A stretch of 64,000 nt of DNA from Ignavibacteriaceae bacterium (GCA_013388515.1 JACAFC010000094.1:1-64000); one strand, 5' to 3'. Counted from the stretch's first letter, positions 36,714-46,881 are shown. Numbers and translations: made by a program. Notes: generated from the sequence alone by a model not told the origin.

Positions 36714-38405
36714 TTAACTTTTTATCACTTTACCTGGCATTGCTCCAGTGTGTTCACTATTATTTATTACAAGCTTTCCATTAACAATTACGTATGGAAT
36801 TCCGTCGGGGTACTGATGCGGTTCGGTAAAAGTTGCTTTATCTTTTATTGTGTTAAAATTAAAGACCACAACATCCGCAAGCTTGCCTTCCATCAATCTT
36901 CCACGATCTGAAAGCCCCAATTTATCCGCTGGCATCGACGTCATCTTCTTAATCATCTCCTCAAGAGAACAGATTTTCCTTTCTTTAACATACTTTGCAA
37001 TTGCACGCGGAAATGTTCCATATGCTCTTGGGTGTGCGATGCTGTTGTTCATAGGCGGATAGGGTGCATGTGAACCCGCATCGGAAGCAATCATTACTTT
37101 AGGGTGAGCTAAAATTTTCTCGGTTGATTTTTCTTCCATACCAAAACCCACCATCATCGTTCGGTTATCAGAGTCGAGAATAATCTTTACTGCTGTTTCA
37201 AAGCAATCACGACCGATTTCTTCAGCAATTTTTTTAATTGTTTTGCCTTGATAGATCTCCGAATTTTCGTTTCCTACGCTTGAAATTAATACTCCATCCC
37301 AATCACCATCAAGGTTTGTAACTTTTTTTTCAGAATGTTCTTTCATTTTTTTAAGCAGCTCACTGTCGTGTAATCTTTCAAAAAATTTTGAATTGCCGCC
37401 GTCACGCGCCCACAATGGAAACAAAGCATCTAAACCAGTATGATAAGCAACATACGTGTATCTGTCAGCATGAACATTTAAACCCGCAGCTGCAGCATTA
37501 TCAATTTTTTCAAGTACGGCATCTGCTTTATGCCAATTAGATTTGCCCGAAACTTTTAAATGCGAGATTAATAAATTCGAAGAAGATTCTTTTGCAATTT
37601 TAATTGCTTCATCTAAAGCTTCCAATACAGTATTATCTTCATTCCTCATATGTGTTGAATAAAGTCTGGCTTTTATTGGGGCTGCATTGCAAAGTTCAAT
37701 CAATTCTTCAGTTGATGCAAAACTGCCCGGAGTGTATTCAAGACCTGTTGATACACCAACAGCGCCTTCGTCGACTGCTTTTAACACTTCGTTTTTCATT
37801 TTCTGCATTTCAATTTCAGATGCGGGTCTATTGTCATAACCAATAATTAATTCCCTTATGGTTCCAAGACCAACCATGGAAGCTAAATTAAGCGAGAATT
37901 TTCGTGATGAAAAATCATTTAGGAAATCACCTAAAGTGCGCCAAGTTATTTCTTCACCATATTCTTCTTTAAAGTTTTTTAAAGTTCGCTGTAAACCAGG
38001 ACCTCCAAGCGGACCCCAAGAAAAACCATCTTGTCCGGTAACTTCAGTTGTTACGCCTTGCCTAATTTTACTTTCAGCCTTGGGATTCAAAATTAAGTCT
38101 GAATCCGTATGAGAATGAATGTCAATAAATCCAGGTGTAACTTTTAATCCCGAAGCATCAATGGTAATGTCTGCATCATCAGAATTTATCTTTCCAATTA
38201 AAAGAATTTTGCCATCTTTAATTCCAACATCCGCAATAAATTCCTTTTTACCAGTTCCATCTATTACGTGTCCATTTTTTATAAGTATTTCAAACTTGCG
38301 TGAATTTGGAAAAATATTCTTTACCAATAGATTGTTTGGTAAAAACAAACCTGCGCTAAGAATTGATGAGTTCCTTACAAATTTTCTTCTTGAAATATTT
38401 TTCAT
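36714..38405 (-). CDS. D-aminoacylase-type amidohydrolase with Tat signal
   Basis: A 563-residue metal-dependent hydrolase. An N-terminal twin-arginine signal (SRRKFVRNSS) implies export in folded form. The amidohydrolase core has ILIKNGHVIDGTG, FIDIHSHTDSDLI with the two metal-binding histidines, and SHLKVSGKSNWHKA. Family members remove N-acyl groups from D-amino acids or related compounds. The likely role is periplasmic hydrolysis of N-acyl-D-amino acids or peptides. It follows the rhomboid and PAP2 genes on the same strand, with a 26-bp gap from rhomboid. Confidence 0.85.
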   Translation of the reverse strand: MKNISRRKFVRNSSILSAGLFLPNNLLVKNIFPNSRKFEILIKNGHVIDGTGKKEFIADVGIKDGKILLIGKINSDDADITIDASGLKVTPGFIDIHSHTDSDLILNPKAESKIRQGVTTEVTGQDGFSWGPLGGPGLQRTLKNFKEEYGEEITWRTLGDFLNDFSSRKFSLNLASMVGLGTIRELIIGYDNRPASEIEMQKMKNEVLKAVDEGAVGVSTGLEYTPGSFASTEELIELCNAAPIKARLYSTHMRNEDNTVLEALDEAIKIAKESSSNLLISHLKVSGKSNWHKADAVLEKIDNAAAAGLNVHADRYTYVAYHTGLDALFPLWARDGGNSKFFERLHDSELLKKMKEHSEKKVTNLDGDWDGVLISSVGNENSEIYQGKTIKKIAEEIGRDCFETAVKIILDSDNRTMMVGFGMEEKSTEKILAHPKVMIASDAGSHAPYPPMNNSIAHPRAYGTFPRAIAKYVKERKICSLEEMIKKMTSMPADKLGLSDRGRLMEGKLADVVVFNFNTIKDKATFTEPHQYPDGIPYVIVNGKLVINNSEHTGAMPGKVIKS

Positions 38406-38431
38406 TTCAATTTTCTTAAAGTTGTTTTTAT

Positions 38432-39043
38432 TTATTGTGATTCTTGATTTAACTCTTCATCCTCCCAATCATATTTTGGTGCAGGATCTTTCTTCTTAAA
38501 AATAAAAGCGGCAATTATACCGACTATAGAACCGAATAAGTGTGCCTCCCATGAAACATCTCCTCTAATGGGTAATATGCCCCATGATAATCCTCCATAT
38601 AAAAACGTTACAATTAAAGCCAGGGCAATTGATCGATTATCGCGTCTAATCACTCCGCTGAAGAAGAAAAACGACACAAATCCATAAATTAGCCCGCTTG
38701 CACCAATATGAAATGCTTGTCTTGCGAAAATCCAAATTAGTATTCCATGAAACAAATAGACCCACACAAAAAGTTTTTTCGATATTGTTGGGTAGAAATA
38801 GGAAATACCTAATCCCAATAATAGCAAGGGTACAGAGTTAGAAATCAAGTGATTTAAATCCGCGTGAACAAGGGGAGCTGTGATAATTCCAACAAGCCCC
38901 GAAATACTTCTCGGATAAATTCCATGTTTTGAAAGGTTCAAGTGAAAACCTATCTCGGCAATTTTTATGCACCATAATATTAAAACAAATATTAAGGGAT
39001 AAGCAAGACTATTTAAAAATTTTTGCTTTTCGGTATTCGGCAT
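38432..39043 (-). CDS. Rhomboid-family intramembrane serine protease
   Basis: A 203-residue protein with six predicted membrane helices and the catalytic pair Ser116 in GASG and His168 in AHLFGS. It also has the H-x4-H-x3-N segment (His60, His65, Asn69) of the oxyanion region. It cleaves membrane proteins within the bilayer; the substrate is unknown. Spacing of 17 bp to the PAP2 gene and 26 bp to the amidohydrolase gene suggests one transcript. Confidence 0.9.
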   Translation of the reverse strand: MPNTEKQKFLNSLAYPLIFVLILWCIKIAEIGFHLNLSKHGIYPRSISGLVGIITAPLVHADLNHLISNSVPLLLLGLGISYFYPTISKKLFVWVYLFHGILIWIFARQAFHIGASGLIYGFVSFFFFSGVIRRDNRSIALALIVTFLYGGLSWGILPIRGDVSWEAHLFGSIVGIIAAFIFKKKDPAPKYDWEDEELNQESQ

Positions 39044-39060
39044 ACCATCAATTTCTTGGT

Positions 39061-39783
39061 TTAATTAGCTTTTGATTCTTTTTTCCGCTGCAGATATTTT
39101 GCCATTAGCCAACATAGCGATGCCCAAGCAAGACCAATAGACCAACCAGCTAAAACATCGGTGGGATAATGAACTCCCAAATAAACTCTGCTTATGCCGA
39201 TTAAGAAAACCAAAATTATCGCAACAAGTAAAATATATATTCTTAAATTTTTATTTGATTGAACTTTTGCAAGAAGCGCACCCTGTGTTAGATACACAAT
39301 TGATGATATCATTGCGTGGCCGCTTGGAAAGCTCATTGATTTAACAGTTAATAGGTGGAAAACCAATGGTGGCCGTTCACGAGCAAACAATTCCTTTAAA
39401 CCGAACGATAAAAGCGCTCCTCCTATTGTAGCAGTAAAAATTAGCCACATAAATTCATATTTTTTTTGAATGAGAAGATAAAAAAATACAGTTGCTGTGA
39501 TTAAGAAAATTATTGTTGCACCACCCAAGGCAGTAATGTCTGTCATCAGGCCAGTCAACCATGCCGGACCTATGGGTACTTTAATTGAGTCCTTGTTTCT
39601 AAGAGAATTTAAGATCAACTCATCTAATTTTTGGGTATCGCCTTGTACAACTTCTTTTGCCAAAAGTGTGAATACTAAAATTGCTGTAACAAAAACAAAG
39701 AGATTGATTAGAATCTTTATTTCGCGAGATGAATAATCTGAAATAACGCTTTTAATTTTAAAAAGTCTCTCTTTAAAGCTCAT
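39061..39783 (-). CDS. PAP2-family membrane phosphatase
   Basis: A 240-residue protein with six membrane helices and all three PAP2 motifs: KELFARERPP, PSGHAM and SRVYLGVHYPTDVLAG. These enzymes dephosphorylate lipid phosphates such as phosphatidic acid or undecaprenyl pyrophosphate on the outer face of the inner membrane. The exact substrate is not determined. First gene of a likely three-gene transcript with the rhomboid and amidohydrolase genes. Confidence 0.92.
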   Translation of the reverse strand: MSFKERLFKIKSVISDYSSREIKILINLFVFVTAILVFTLLAKEVVQGDTQKLDELILNSLRNKDSIKVPIGPAWLTGLMTDITALGGATIIFLITATVFFYLLIQKKYEFMWLIFTATIGGALLSFGLKELFARERPPLVFHLLTVKSMSFPSGHAMISSIVYLTQGALLAKVQSNKNLRIYILLVAIILVFLIGISRVYLGVHYPTDVLAGWSIGLAWASLCWLMAKYLQRKKESKAN

Positions 39784-39960
39784 TTGTGTAATCTATATAA
39801 TATTATATATTAATTTATAAATTTGATCTATAATTTTTTCTGTAAGTAAATCCAATATTATTTCTATCGCAATTAATTCAGATATATCGCTTAAGCCACA
39901 ATTATAGGGGGGGTGGTTTATGTGGAATTTAAAGAATAATAATTTTTAGAACATTTGAAT

Positions 39961-40647
39961 ATGATTTCAAAAAAAGAATTACATCCAAATAACCAAAAAG
40001 CCATCACAAAACCTACTGCTCTTCAAGCGGATAAAAAGAAAATGTTCCAAAGTTTTTCCTTCTGGTCGCTTCTCATCTCAAATTTCTTAATAATTATTTT
40101 CTCAATAATTGAACGTCAAAATGTGTTTAATATTTTGTGGGCTTATTGGTTTCAGAGCGTAATAATTGGGTTATTTAATTTTTTGAAAATAATTTCCTTG
40201 AAGGATTACACCATCGATGGCTTGAAGATGAACAACAAGGTAATTACCAAAAGTAAAGCAGCAAAAGTTGGTGTTGCCGTATTCTTTTTATTCCACTATG
40301 GCTTTTTTCATTTCATATATGCCATTTTTCTTATCTTTTTCACTGCCGCTAACAAAATTTCACAAGGGGGTGTTGACTTTTCTTTTATTCTTATTACCTC
40401 ATTAATATTTCTATTCAATTATTTAGCAGAATTTATTTTTTCTTTAAAGAACGATTCATCGACAGTTCACAGCTTACCAAAATTAATGATGGCCCCTTAT
40501 AAAAGGATAATTCCGATGCACCTTACAATAATTCTTGCGGGTTTTGTTTTGGCAGGCGGGGCAGGTATTGTTATAAATCCAAACACAACTATATTATTGA
40601 TTTTTACAGGGCTAAAAACAATAGTCGATTTGTTTACACATCAATAA
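39961..40647 (+). CDS. DUF6498-type membrane protein
   Basis: A 228-residue integral membrane protein with about five hydrophobic segments. The ILWAYWFQSVIIGLFNFLKI segment and the later FHYGFFHFIYAIF are the recognisable family pattern; function unknown. The start is set at the ATG at 39961, since the upstream TTG at 39955 has no ribosome-binding site. It is isolated between divergent PAP2 and convergent cytochrome c genes. Confidence 0.65.
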   Translation: MISKKELHPNNQKAITKPTALQADKKKMFQSFSFWSLLISNFLIIIFSIIERQNVFNILWAYWFQSVIIGLFNFLKIISLKDYTIDGLKMNNKVITKSKAAKVGVAVFFLFHYGFFHFIYAIFLIFFTAANKISQGGVDFSFILITSLIFLFNYLAEFIFSLKNDSSTVHSLPKLMMAPYKRIIPMHLTIILAGFVLAGGAGIVINPNTTILLIFTGLKTIVDLFTHQ

Positions 40648-40712
40648 TTTACACTTAACCTTTATAATAAGGGAAATGTTCTCAGATTCAAGATCTTGTT
40701 AGCAACAGGGGT

Positions 40713-41312
40713 TTATTTTCGAAATTGTTCAGTGATATCATTCGGCAAAATTGAATTTGGAACTTGATTAGAAATTGGTTTGAGACTTTTTATATAAGCA
40801 AAAATCGCTTTCATGTCTTCATCGTTTAGGCTTGCAAGCCCCATAAATGGCATGGGCGGAAGCAATGGTCTTGCTAAACCCAAATGTAAACCGTTACGCA
40901 TAGCATTAATAAACATATCCTCTGTCCACGAACCCAAACCAGTGTTTACATCTGGTGTTAAATTAGCAGCAAATGAAACCCCCCAGGGGCCAACCCATAC
41001 TGTTAAATCATTGTTTGTTAAATACCATTTTCCTGGGCCAATTAATGATGTGTCAATTAGTGGCAAGACACTATCTTGCCTATGGCCAGATAATAACCTT
41101 GTTGTGTCTGGCACGGGTCCCATATCCGTAAATATTTTCGGTGTATGACAATCATTACAACCCCCAAAATTTACTAAGTAAGCTCCTTTATTAATCATTT
41201 CCTCTTTGCTCATAGCATGTTTTTCCTTGGTCGTACATCTATTAAATAAAAAGATAGCTGTAATCGAAATGCATAAAACGATTGGAAGAGGAAGCTTTTT
41301 TAACATTGGCAA
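40713..41312 (-). CDS. Monoheme cytochrome c lipoprotein
   Basis: A 199-residue protein with a hydrophobic signal and a probable lipobox cysteine at 26 (FLFNRC, not a perfect lipobox), followed by one heme-binding motif CNDCH (Cys52, Cys55, His56). A PPMPFMGLASL segment near residue 160 may supply the axial methionine. It would be a membrane-attached periplasmic electron carrier. Partners are not apparent from the neighbourhood. Confidence 0.85.
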   Translation of the reverse strand: MPMLKKLPLPIVLCISITAIFLFNRCTTKEKHAMSKEEMINKGAYLVNFGGCNDCHTPKIFTDMGPVPDTTRLLSGHRQDSVLPLIDTSLIGPGKWYLTNNDLTVWVGPWGVSFAANLTPDVNTGLGSWTEDMFINAMRNGLHLGLARPLLPPMPFMGLASLNDEDMKAIFAYIKSLKPISNQVPNSILPNDITEQFRK

Positions 41313-41537
41313 GTCTTTCTTTCTATCTGGTTATTTAAACGTAAATACATAATTGTGTAAAATCAATTTAGAAGTGTGATATAGCCAACGCTAGTAGGGG
41401 CTGGGTTGTTTACAGGTTTAAAATCAATTTTGCTACAAAGTAAGGCAGGAAACCTACCAGCCATAAATACGAATTCACTTTGATTTGATTGTAATGAAAT
41501 CTAATTAAGAATCTATTAACAAATATTAAAGTAAGAG

Positions 41538-41786
41538 CTATGCTTTCTTTTTTAGTAGTCGGTAGAGGACTAATAATATAATTGCACCGGCGGTTGCTCC
41601 AATAAAACCAGAGGTTTCACCAGGTTCCTAAAATTTAAGAAACTGACCGAGGTATGTAAATACAATAGAGCCGGCTATACCAATTAGTATAGTTATTACA
41701 ATTCCTCCGGGGTCTTTGCCCGGCACTAAAAACTTGGCTAGCGCACCGGCAACAAGTCCAATAAAAATTGTATAAAGAAATGACAT
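41538..41786 (-). pseudogene. GlsB/YeaQ/YmgE-type membrane protein, interrupted by an in-frame TAG
   Basis: From ATG 41784-41786, with GGAGG upstream, an 83-codon frame reads MSFLYTIFIGLVAGALAKFL, then AGSIVFTYLGQFLKF, then TAG at 41628-41630 (codon 53), then EPGETSGFIGATAGAIILLVLYRLL to a stop at 41538. This is a complete small three-helix GlsB/YeaQ/YmgE protein. At the stop position relatives often have Trp, so TGG to TAG is a plausible change. The downstream frame is intact, so the loss is recent or a sequence error. Confidence 0.8.
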
Positions 41787-41821
41787 AGTCTGCCTCCTTC
41801 ATTTTTGATAGTAAATATAGT

Positions 41822-42394
41822 CTATGTTGTATTCTTTGAAAAAAATTTCCTTAAAATAATTTTTACTGCAAAAATGATTAATATGGTAACAATTATTCCA
41901 GCAAAGATGGGAATAAAAATAGCCATTGCTGCCAGAGTCAAAGATCCCCCCGATTCCACCGTTGAGACGACAGGGTTTCCAAACCCCCCTGTTGTTAATG
42001 AGGATGCTGCTCTTGTTGCCCCAGTTAGTGCTTGAATTGTTCCGGCAACTCCGCCCCCGGCAATTATTGCCAGAGTCCATTTAAAAAGAGGAGAAATATC
42101 TGTAACAACCGAAGCCATCAGAACCGCACCGGCAATAACCGCCAATGGCGAAGTAATTGCATCTAATATATTATCAACCCAGGGAATGTAATAACCTGCT
42201 ATTTCAAAAACCGTTGCAACACTAAAAGTAATTACTGCTGGAAGAGTGCCAATCCAGTTGAATGAATCTTCAAGAGTTAGGTTGCCGGTGAGTGATGCAA
42301 TGCTAATAACAAGAAATGGAATAAATACTCTAAAGCCGCTTGCCGCGCTTAAACCAATCCCCATTAAAATAGTTAGTATTATTTCAAAATCCAT
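41822..42394 (-). CDS. DUF4126 membrane protein
   Basis: A 190-residue membrane protein with about four hydrophobic segments. The pattern GLSAASGFRVFIPFLVISIA and GGGVAGTIQALTGATRAASSLTTGGFGNPVVSTVESGG is the DUF4126 signature. Function unknown. The gene is 35 bp upstream of the broken GlsB/YeaQ gene on the same strand. Confidence 0.8.
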   Translation of the reverse strand: MDFEIILTILMGIGLSAASGFRVFIPFLVISIASLTGNLTLEDSFNWIGTLPAVITFSVATVFEIAGYYIPWVDNILDAITSPLAVIAGAVLMASVVTDISPLFKWTLAIIAGGGVAGTIQALTGATRAASSLTTGGFGNPVVSTVESGGSLTLAAMAIFIPIFAGIIVTILIIFAVKIILRKFFSKNTT

Positions 42395-42490
42395 CTGTCA
42401 AGTAAGAATAGCTTTTTAAGCTTTTATATTTTGAGCTAATTGAAATATGCTTTAACAACTCGCAACAACATAATTAAAACCTTGTAATTC

Positions 42491-42985
42491 TCAAAAAAAA
42501 TTAAGATGACGGAGGAGAAAAAAATAGCTAATAAAAATTCCTGTGGATGATTGAATTATTACTTCGTTTAAAGTTAGTTGGGGTTTAATTAAACCAATGG
42601 GTGTCCACCTTAACCAAGTCCAAATTTTAGGATAAGGTTTTTTAAGAAAGAAATAATAAAGCAAATCCTGAACACCAAAAATTTTTAATACCCCGCCGCA
42701 TAAAGCCGGAAACCAGCCAAATGTTACTCCCAAAAGAAGAACAAGGGTGATATCAAACATAAGCTGAATTATGCGATAGGATTTTACATACTCTTTTTCA
42801 GGCAGTTGATTCTGGCGCCGAATAAGAGTAAAATGGTAACCAAGAATATCAAACAAGTTGCTCACCAGGACAAACAAGGCGGGCACAGTCAACACTGAAT
42901 AATAAGAGAATAATAAAGACAGCAGCACTAAAATAACGTTTAGTGTAATCCATCTATATTTTAAAATGTTTAGAAGATCCTTCAT
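42491..42985 (-). CDS. Small integral membrane protein, unknown
   Basis: A 164-residue, very hydrophobic protein with about four or five predicted membrane helices. No family recognised. The C-terminal part (WTPIGLIKPQLTLNEVIIQS) is more polar and may be a conserved loop. It is 96 bp upstream of the DUF4126 gene on the same strand. Confidence 0.5.
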   Translation of the reverse strand: MKDLLNILKYRWITLNVILVLLSLLFSYYSVLTVPALFVLVSNLFDILGYHFTLIRRQNQLPEKEYVKSYRIIQLMFDITLVLLLGVTFGWFPALCGGVLKIFGVQDLLYYFFLKKPYPKIWTWLRWTPIGLIKPQLTLNEVIIQSSTGIFISYFFLLRHLNFF

Positions 42986-43076
42986 GTAATATTTAAATCT
43001 TTAATGTCTAAAATATGATAATGTAATCTAATTGTGTTAGTAATCGATATAATTATTTAATCTGTAAATTTACGTC

Positions 43077-44357
43077 ATGCTTTTTCGTTTATTTAAGACA
43101 GACAGTTTGCCCGGGTTTAACCCTAAAATTCTAAAACATAATATTTTGATGCATATTGGTGATGGATCGCTTTATATGTTTGGAATGAATTTTATATATG
43201 CCTACACCGTAATTCCAGTTTTTATACAACAGGCTGGCGGTAATACCATAGCTATAGGTGCGGTACCTGTTTTGTGGACAATCGGATTAAATCTACCGCA
43301 GCTTTTTTTTATTAAACCACATTTTACTGAGAAGAGAATAAAAAAATTCGTTCTTAAATATGCTTTTTTAAATAGAGCAATGTACTTGCTCATTGGGTTG
43401 TTCACATTTTTTGTTCTGAGCCATCTAAATCAAACTATCGGAGTTATTTGCATACTATCTTTATACTTTTTGGCGGCAATTATTGGAAGCGTTCCTATTC
43501 CTGGCTGGTTTCATCTGTTTTCAAAAACAACTCCTGTTAAATTAAGAGGAAGATTGCTTGCCGTGAGGCAGCTTCTGGGCTCCTCCTTAGCCTTAGCCGC
43601 AGGTTCTTTAACGGTTCTCATCTTATCTGCTTTCAATTTTCCACAAAATTTTGCCATACTCTTTTTCACAGCATCAGTTATAATTATGATTTCCTTTTAC
43701 TTTTTAAGCAAAGTAGTTGAGGATGAGGAACAGTATGTGAACACAAAAAAAGCTGAGGCAGTTAATAAATTTATTCTTGTTAAAAATATTTTACGCACAA
43801 ACGCACCTTTCCGAAATTTTATTTTAGCTGATTCATTAAATACAATGTGTTTAACTGCTACTGCTTTTTATCCAGTTTATGCGCTTAATAAATTTAATAT
43901 TGATGTTTCATATACAGGAACATTCACAATTATTACCACAATAGGCATGGCAATAGGAAATTTCTTTTTGGGTTACCTCGCAGATATTTCAGGACACAAA
44001 GTAAATATGGTTATTTTGGCAGCAGCATCACTTCTTGCAAGTCTAACGGCAGTTTTAGCAAATAATATATTAGCATACGGTTTAGTATTTTTCTTTGTGG
44101 GTATTGCACTTAGTGTTTTGGGCATTTCGAGAGGCCCATTTGTAATTGAGCTATGTTCTCCTCAAGAGCGGCAGTTTTATATTGCTATGCTTAATACTAT
44201 TACAGCTCCCTTTTCAATGTTTGGTGTTGCCGCTGGGCTTGTACTTGGTTTCCTCAACTACCAGGTAGTGTTTCTCATTTACATTTTGCTTGCTGCATTA
44301 TCAATTTACTGGCTCATAAAAAAAATTAAGGAACCAAGAATGGCGGCTTTTAATTAA
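43077..44357 (+). CDS. MFS transporter
   Basis: A 426-residue protein with twelve predicted membrane helices in two halves. The short charged loop NFFLGYLADISGHK between helices of the second half resembles the MFS GxLaDrxGRK motif, and a VKLRGRLLAVRQLLG segment lies in the first half. The substrate is not deducible. It stands alone between divergent and co-directional neighbours. Confidence 0.8.
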   Translation: MLFRLFKTDSLPGFNPKILKHNILMHIGDGSLYMFGMNFIYAYTVIPVFIQQAGGNTIAIGAVPVLWTIGLNLPQLFFIKPHFTEKRIKKFVLKYAFLNRAMYLLIGLFTFFVLSHLNQTIGVICILSLYFLAAIIGSVPIPGWFHLFSKTTPVKLRGRLLAVRQLLGSSLALAAGSLTVLILSAFNFPQNFAILFFTASVIIMISFYFLSKVVEDEEQYVNTKKAEAVNKFILVKNILRTNAPFRNFILADSLNTMCLTATAFYPVYALNKFNIDVSYTGTFTIITTIGMAIGNFFLGYLADISGHKVNMVILAAASLLASLTAVLANNILAYGLVFFFVGIALSVLGISRGPFVIELCSPQERQFYIAMLNTITAPFSMFGVAAGLVLGFLNYQVVFLIYILLAALSIYWLIKKIKEPRMAAFN

Positions 44358-44443
44358 TTTTCTAAATTTCTAAAACAACGGGAACATTTTTGGCTTAATG
44401 TAGTATCATAACTCAAATAAAATAATTAAGGAGTTGAAAAATT

Positions 44444-45829
44444 ATGGCACGAATAAAGTCAATCATTTTATTGAGCTTTTTTGCTTTTAACATTAGCTTG
44501 CCCGGTCAAAATCTAGATCAAAAATCCATTGCGGTTACTGTTTATAATGCAAACCTTGGAGTTGTTAAGGATTTAAGAGAAATGGATATAAAATCCGGCA
44601 CATCAAAAATATTTCTAACCGATGTGGCACAATTCATTGATCCCACCAGTGTTCATATTAAGCTGAATGGTGAAGTGATTGAGCAAAACTATCAATACGA
44701 TCTTGTGAGTCTCGAAAAGATTCTTCAAAAATATATTGATAAAGAAATTCAGCTTATCGGGGAAAATAATGAATTCATCGAAGGTAAGCTTCTCTCAAGT
44801 TTTGGAGGACAAATTGTTATCGAGAAAAAAGGAGGCGGACTGGTAATGATTCCAAATACTGCAAAGTATCGCTTTTCGGTTGGCTCCTTGCCAGATGGAT
44901 TGATTACAAAACCCACTTTGGTTTGGACAGTAAACTCCAAATCAACTGGAAAACAGGATGTTGAAATCTCTTATCAAACATCCGGTATGAATTGGCATGC
45001 GGAGTATGTTGCGGTGCTAAATCAAAACGATACCAAACTGGATCTTAATTCATGGGTTAGTGTTGAAAACAATTCCGGTGCAACTTACAAGAATGCGGTG
45101 CTAAAGCTAGTTGCCGGTGATGTAAATCTAATAACGCCTGGCAGGAGACAAATTTACGGTGTGGATTATAATATGATGACGGAAAAGAGTGTTGCCCCTC
45201 AGCAATTTCAAGAGAAAGAATTCTTCGAGTATCACATTTACAATTTGCAACAGCCAACAACTCTTGCACAAAACGAAACAAAACAAATTTCATTGTTTGA
45301 AGCAGGCAATGTAAGGGCAACCAAAAAGTTTTTTTATCAGAGCGGCGGCTATCGTTCTTACAACTATGGAAATGCATCAAGCACAGGAAAGGTGGCTGTG
45401 ATTGTTGAATTTGAGAATAAAGAAGAATACAATCTTGGTGTTCCTATGCCTAAAGGCAAAGTGCGTGTATATAAATCTGACGGTGAAACCATTGAATTTA
45501 TCGGTGAAGATATGGTTGATCACACTCCAAACAAAGAAAAAGTAAAGCTTAGAATTGGCGATGCGTTCGACATTGTTGCAGAAGAAGTTCAAACTGAAAA
45601 TAAAAAGATAACCGACAGAGTTTATGAACAGGCATATGAAATTAGATTTAAGAATAGAAAGAAAGAAGATATTATTGTTGAGGTTGAAAGAACCCTTGGT
45701 TTTTACTGGGAAGTTTTAAGCTCATCCATCGGTTATGAAAAGAAAGATTCGCAAAACATCATCTTCAAAGTGCCCGTTAAAGCCGATGATGAAACGGTGC
45801 TGAAGTTTAAGGTTAGGTATACTTATTAA
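44444..45829 (+). CDS. DUF4139 exported protein
   Basis: A 461-residue protein with a signal peptide (ending LPGQ). It opens with the SIAVTVYNANLGVVKDLREM segment of the DUF4139 N-domain and continues with beta-sandwich strands (YQTSGMNWHAEYVAVLN). DUF4139 proteins are found on cell envelopes; their biochemical role is unknown. It is 86 bp after the MFS transporter gene. Confidence 0.8.
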   Translation: MARIKSIILLSFFAFNISLPGQNLDQKSIAVTVYNANLGVVKDLREMDIKSGTSKIFLTDVAQFIDPTSVHIKLNGEVIEQNYQYDLVSLEKILQKYIDKEIQLIGENNEFIEGKLLSSFGGQIVIEKKGGGLVMIPNTAKYRFSVGSLPDGLITKPTLVWTVNSKSTGKQDVEISYQTSGMNWHAEYVAVLNQNDTKLDLNSWVSVENNSGATYKNAVLKLVAGDVNLITPGRRQIYGVDYNMMTEKSVAPQQFQEKEFFEYHIYNLQQPTTLAQNETKQISLFEAGNVRATKKFFYQSGGYRSYNYGNASSTGKVAVIVEFENKEEYNLGVPMPKGKVRVYKSDGETIEFIGEDMVDHTPNKEKVKLRIGDAFDIVAEEVQTENKKITDRVYEQAYEIRFKNRKKEDIIVEVERTLGFYWEVLSSSIGYEKKDSQNIIFKVPVKADDETVLKFKVRYTY

Positions 45830-45925
45830 GTTTCTGACGATTCATTGGACTTTAGAAAAAGAATAAACCAACAATATTTTTATTTTGACAAATTTGGGGT
45901 CGAAAATAATTCGACCCTTAATTCT

Positions 45926-46306
45926 TTAAACACTATAAGGTATGCTTTGTTCGAAATACGGCAGAATTGTAACTATCAAAACAATTATTGCAATAACATA
46001 AAGCACCATCAGTACGAGGGTAATTATTATGAAAATCTTCTGTATGAAAAAGAATCTGCTTTGTCGTTCGAGAGCACGTTCCAGCATATTGTTGTCTCCC
46101 GAAACCATGTAAGACGTGAACGAGTCGGAAGACTCTCGTAAGCGCAGCCCGGAAATTATTAGAGGAATGCCCATAATTGCCCCAATAATTGTGAGAGAGT
46201 ACAAAACTCCTATAATTATAAAGAACAGCCCAACAAATCTCATATCCGAAGATAGTTTTGTTATGGTTGTTCTGAGCATTGGAATGGTGTTTAGTAAGTC
46301 TGACAT
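45926..46306 (-). CDS. DUF5362-like small membrane protein
   Basis: A 126-residue protein with two or three hydrophobic segments. The arrangement LSSDMRFVGLFFIIIGVLYSLTIIGAIMGIPLIISGLRL recalls DUF5362 proteins of Bacteroidota. Function unknown. The downstream neighbour on the other strand is the DUF4139 gene (convergent). Confidence 0.6.
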   Translation of the reverse strand: MSDLLNTIPMLRTTITKLSSDMRFVGLFFIIIGVLYSLTIIGAIMGIPLIISGLRLRESSDSFTSYMVSGDNNMLERALERQSRFFFIQKIFIIITLVLMVLYVIAIIVLIVTILPYFEQSIPYSV

Positions 46307-46348
46307 AAAAATTCTCCTGTTGATTTATTCTTACAAAAATACCACTAT

Positions 46349-46549
46349 TTAATCGTGATGTTCAGCTGGTGGGATATTCTCTGCACCTTCAAATTTACCT
46401 ATCAAGGTTTCGGGATGATGAATAAGCATTGGGAGACAATGTGAGCAAATAAACATGGGTTTTTCTGAGTATCGGAGTGTAACGAGCGGTATTTCATTTT
46501 CTGATCGTTTGCAGTTCAAACAATTTTGCGTAGCGGTTTTCTCTGTCAT
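46349..46549 (-). CDS. Small zinc-ribbon-like protein
   Basis: A 66-residue protein with two CxxC pairs, CLNC (near residues 10-13) and CSHC (near residues 35-38), spaced as in zinc ribbons. It ends in HHD. Probably metal-binding; partner unknown. It is 42 bp upstream of the DUF5362-like gene on the same strand. Confidence 0.65.
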   Translation of the reverse strand: MTEKTATQNCLNCKRSENEIPLVTLRYSEKPMFICSHCLPMLIHHPETLIGKFEGAENIPPAEHHD

Positions 46550-46881
46550 TATTAATCCTTAATTTTTTCTGAAATTTTTTATACAAATATAATGTATTGC
46601 GAAATTACAGTTTATAATGCTTTGCTTAACTAGCACAATAGATAGAAATTTAATGCCTGGAAATATTTATAAAGCTTCTATTGACTATTTTCGAGCTATA
46701 ATATATTTTGAAATTGAATTTATAATGTATCTTTTTTGAAAAACGTAAACACATATTACCGTTATTCAACACTGCTTGTCCTATCCTGGCCTTGGCGCCG
46801 CTAACCTTTACTGCTTCGCAAAATTTCTTAATCTTTTTTAATTAAATATTCAACTATCATTTTCTAATCAAGGAGTGCTTT
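46550..46881. other. Upstream region of trpB2
   Basis: AT-rich non-coding DNA without an open frame. Close to the gene, AAGGAG (46870-46875) is the ribosome-binding site for trpB2. I see no tRNA, no T-box element and no attenuator hairpin here. Confidence 0.5.

Noticed and set aside
41400-41536. Minus-strand hydrophobic reading frame downstream of the GlsB/YeaQ gene
   Set aside because: It has no start codon or ribosome-binding site, and I could not match it to any family.
46550-46881. tRNA or T-box leader before trpB2
   Set aside because: No cloverleaf, no GGTTC-type arm and no T-box hairpin could be drawn.
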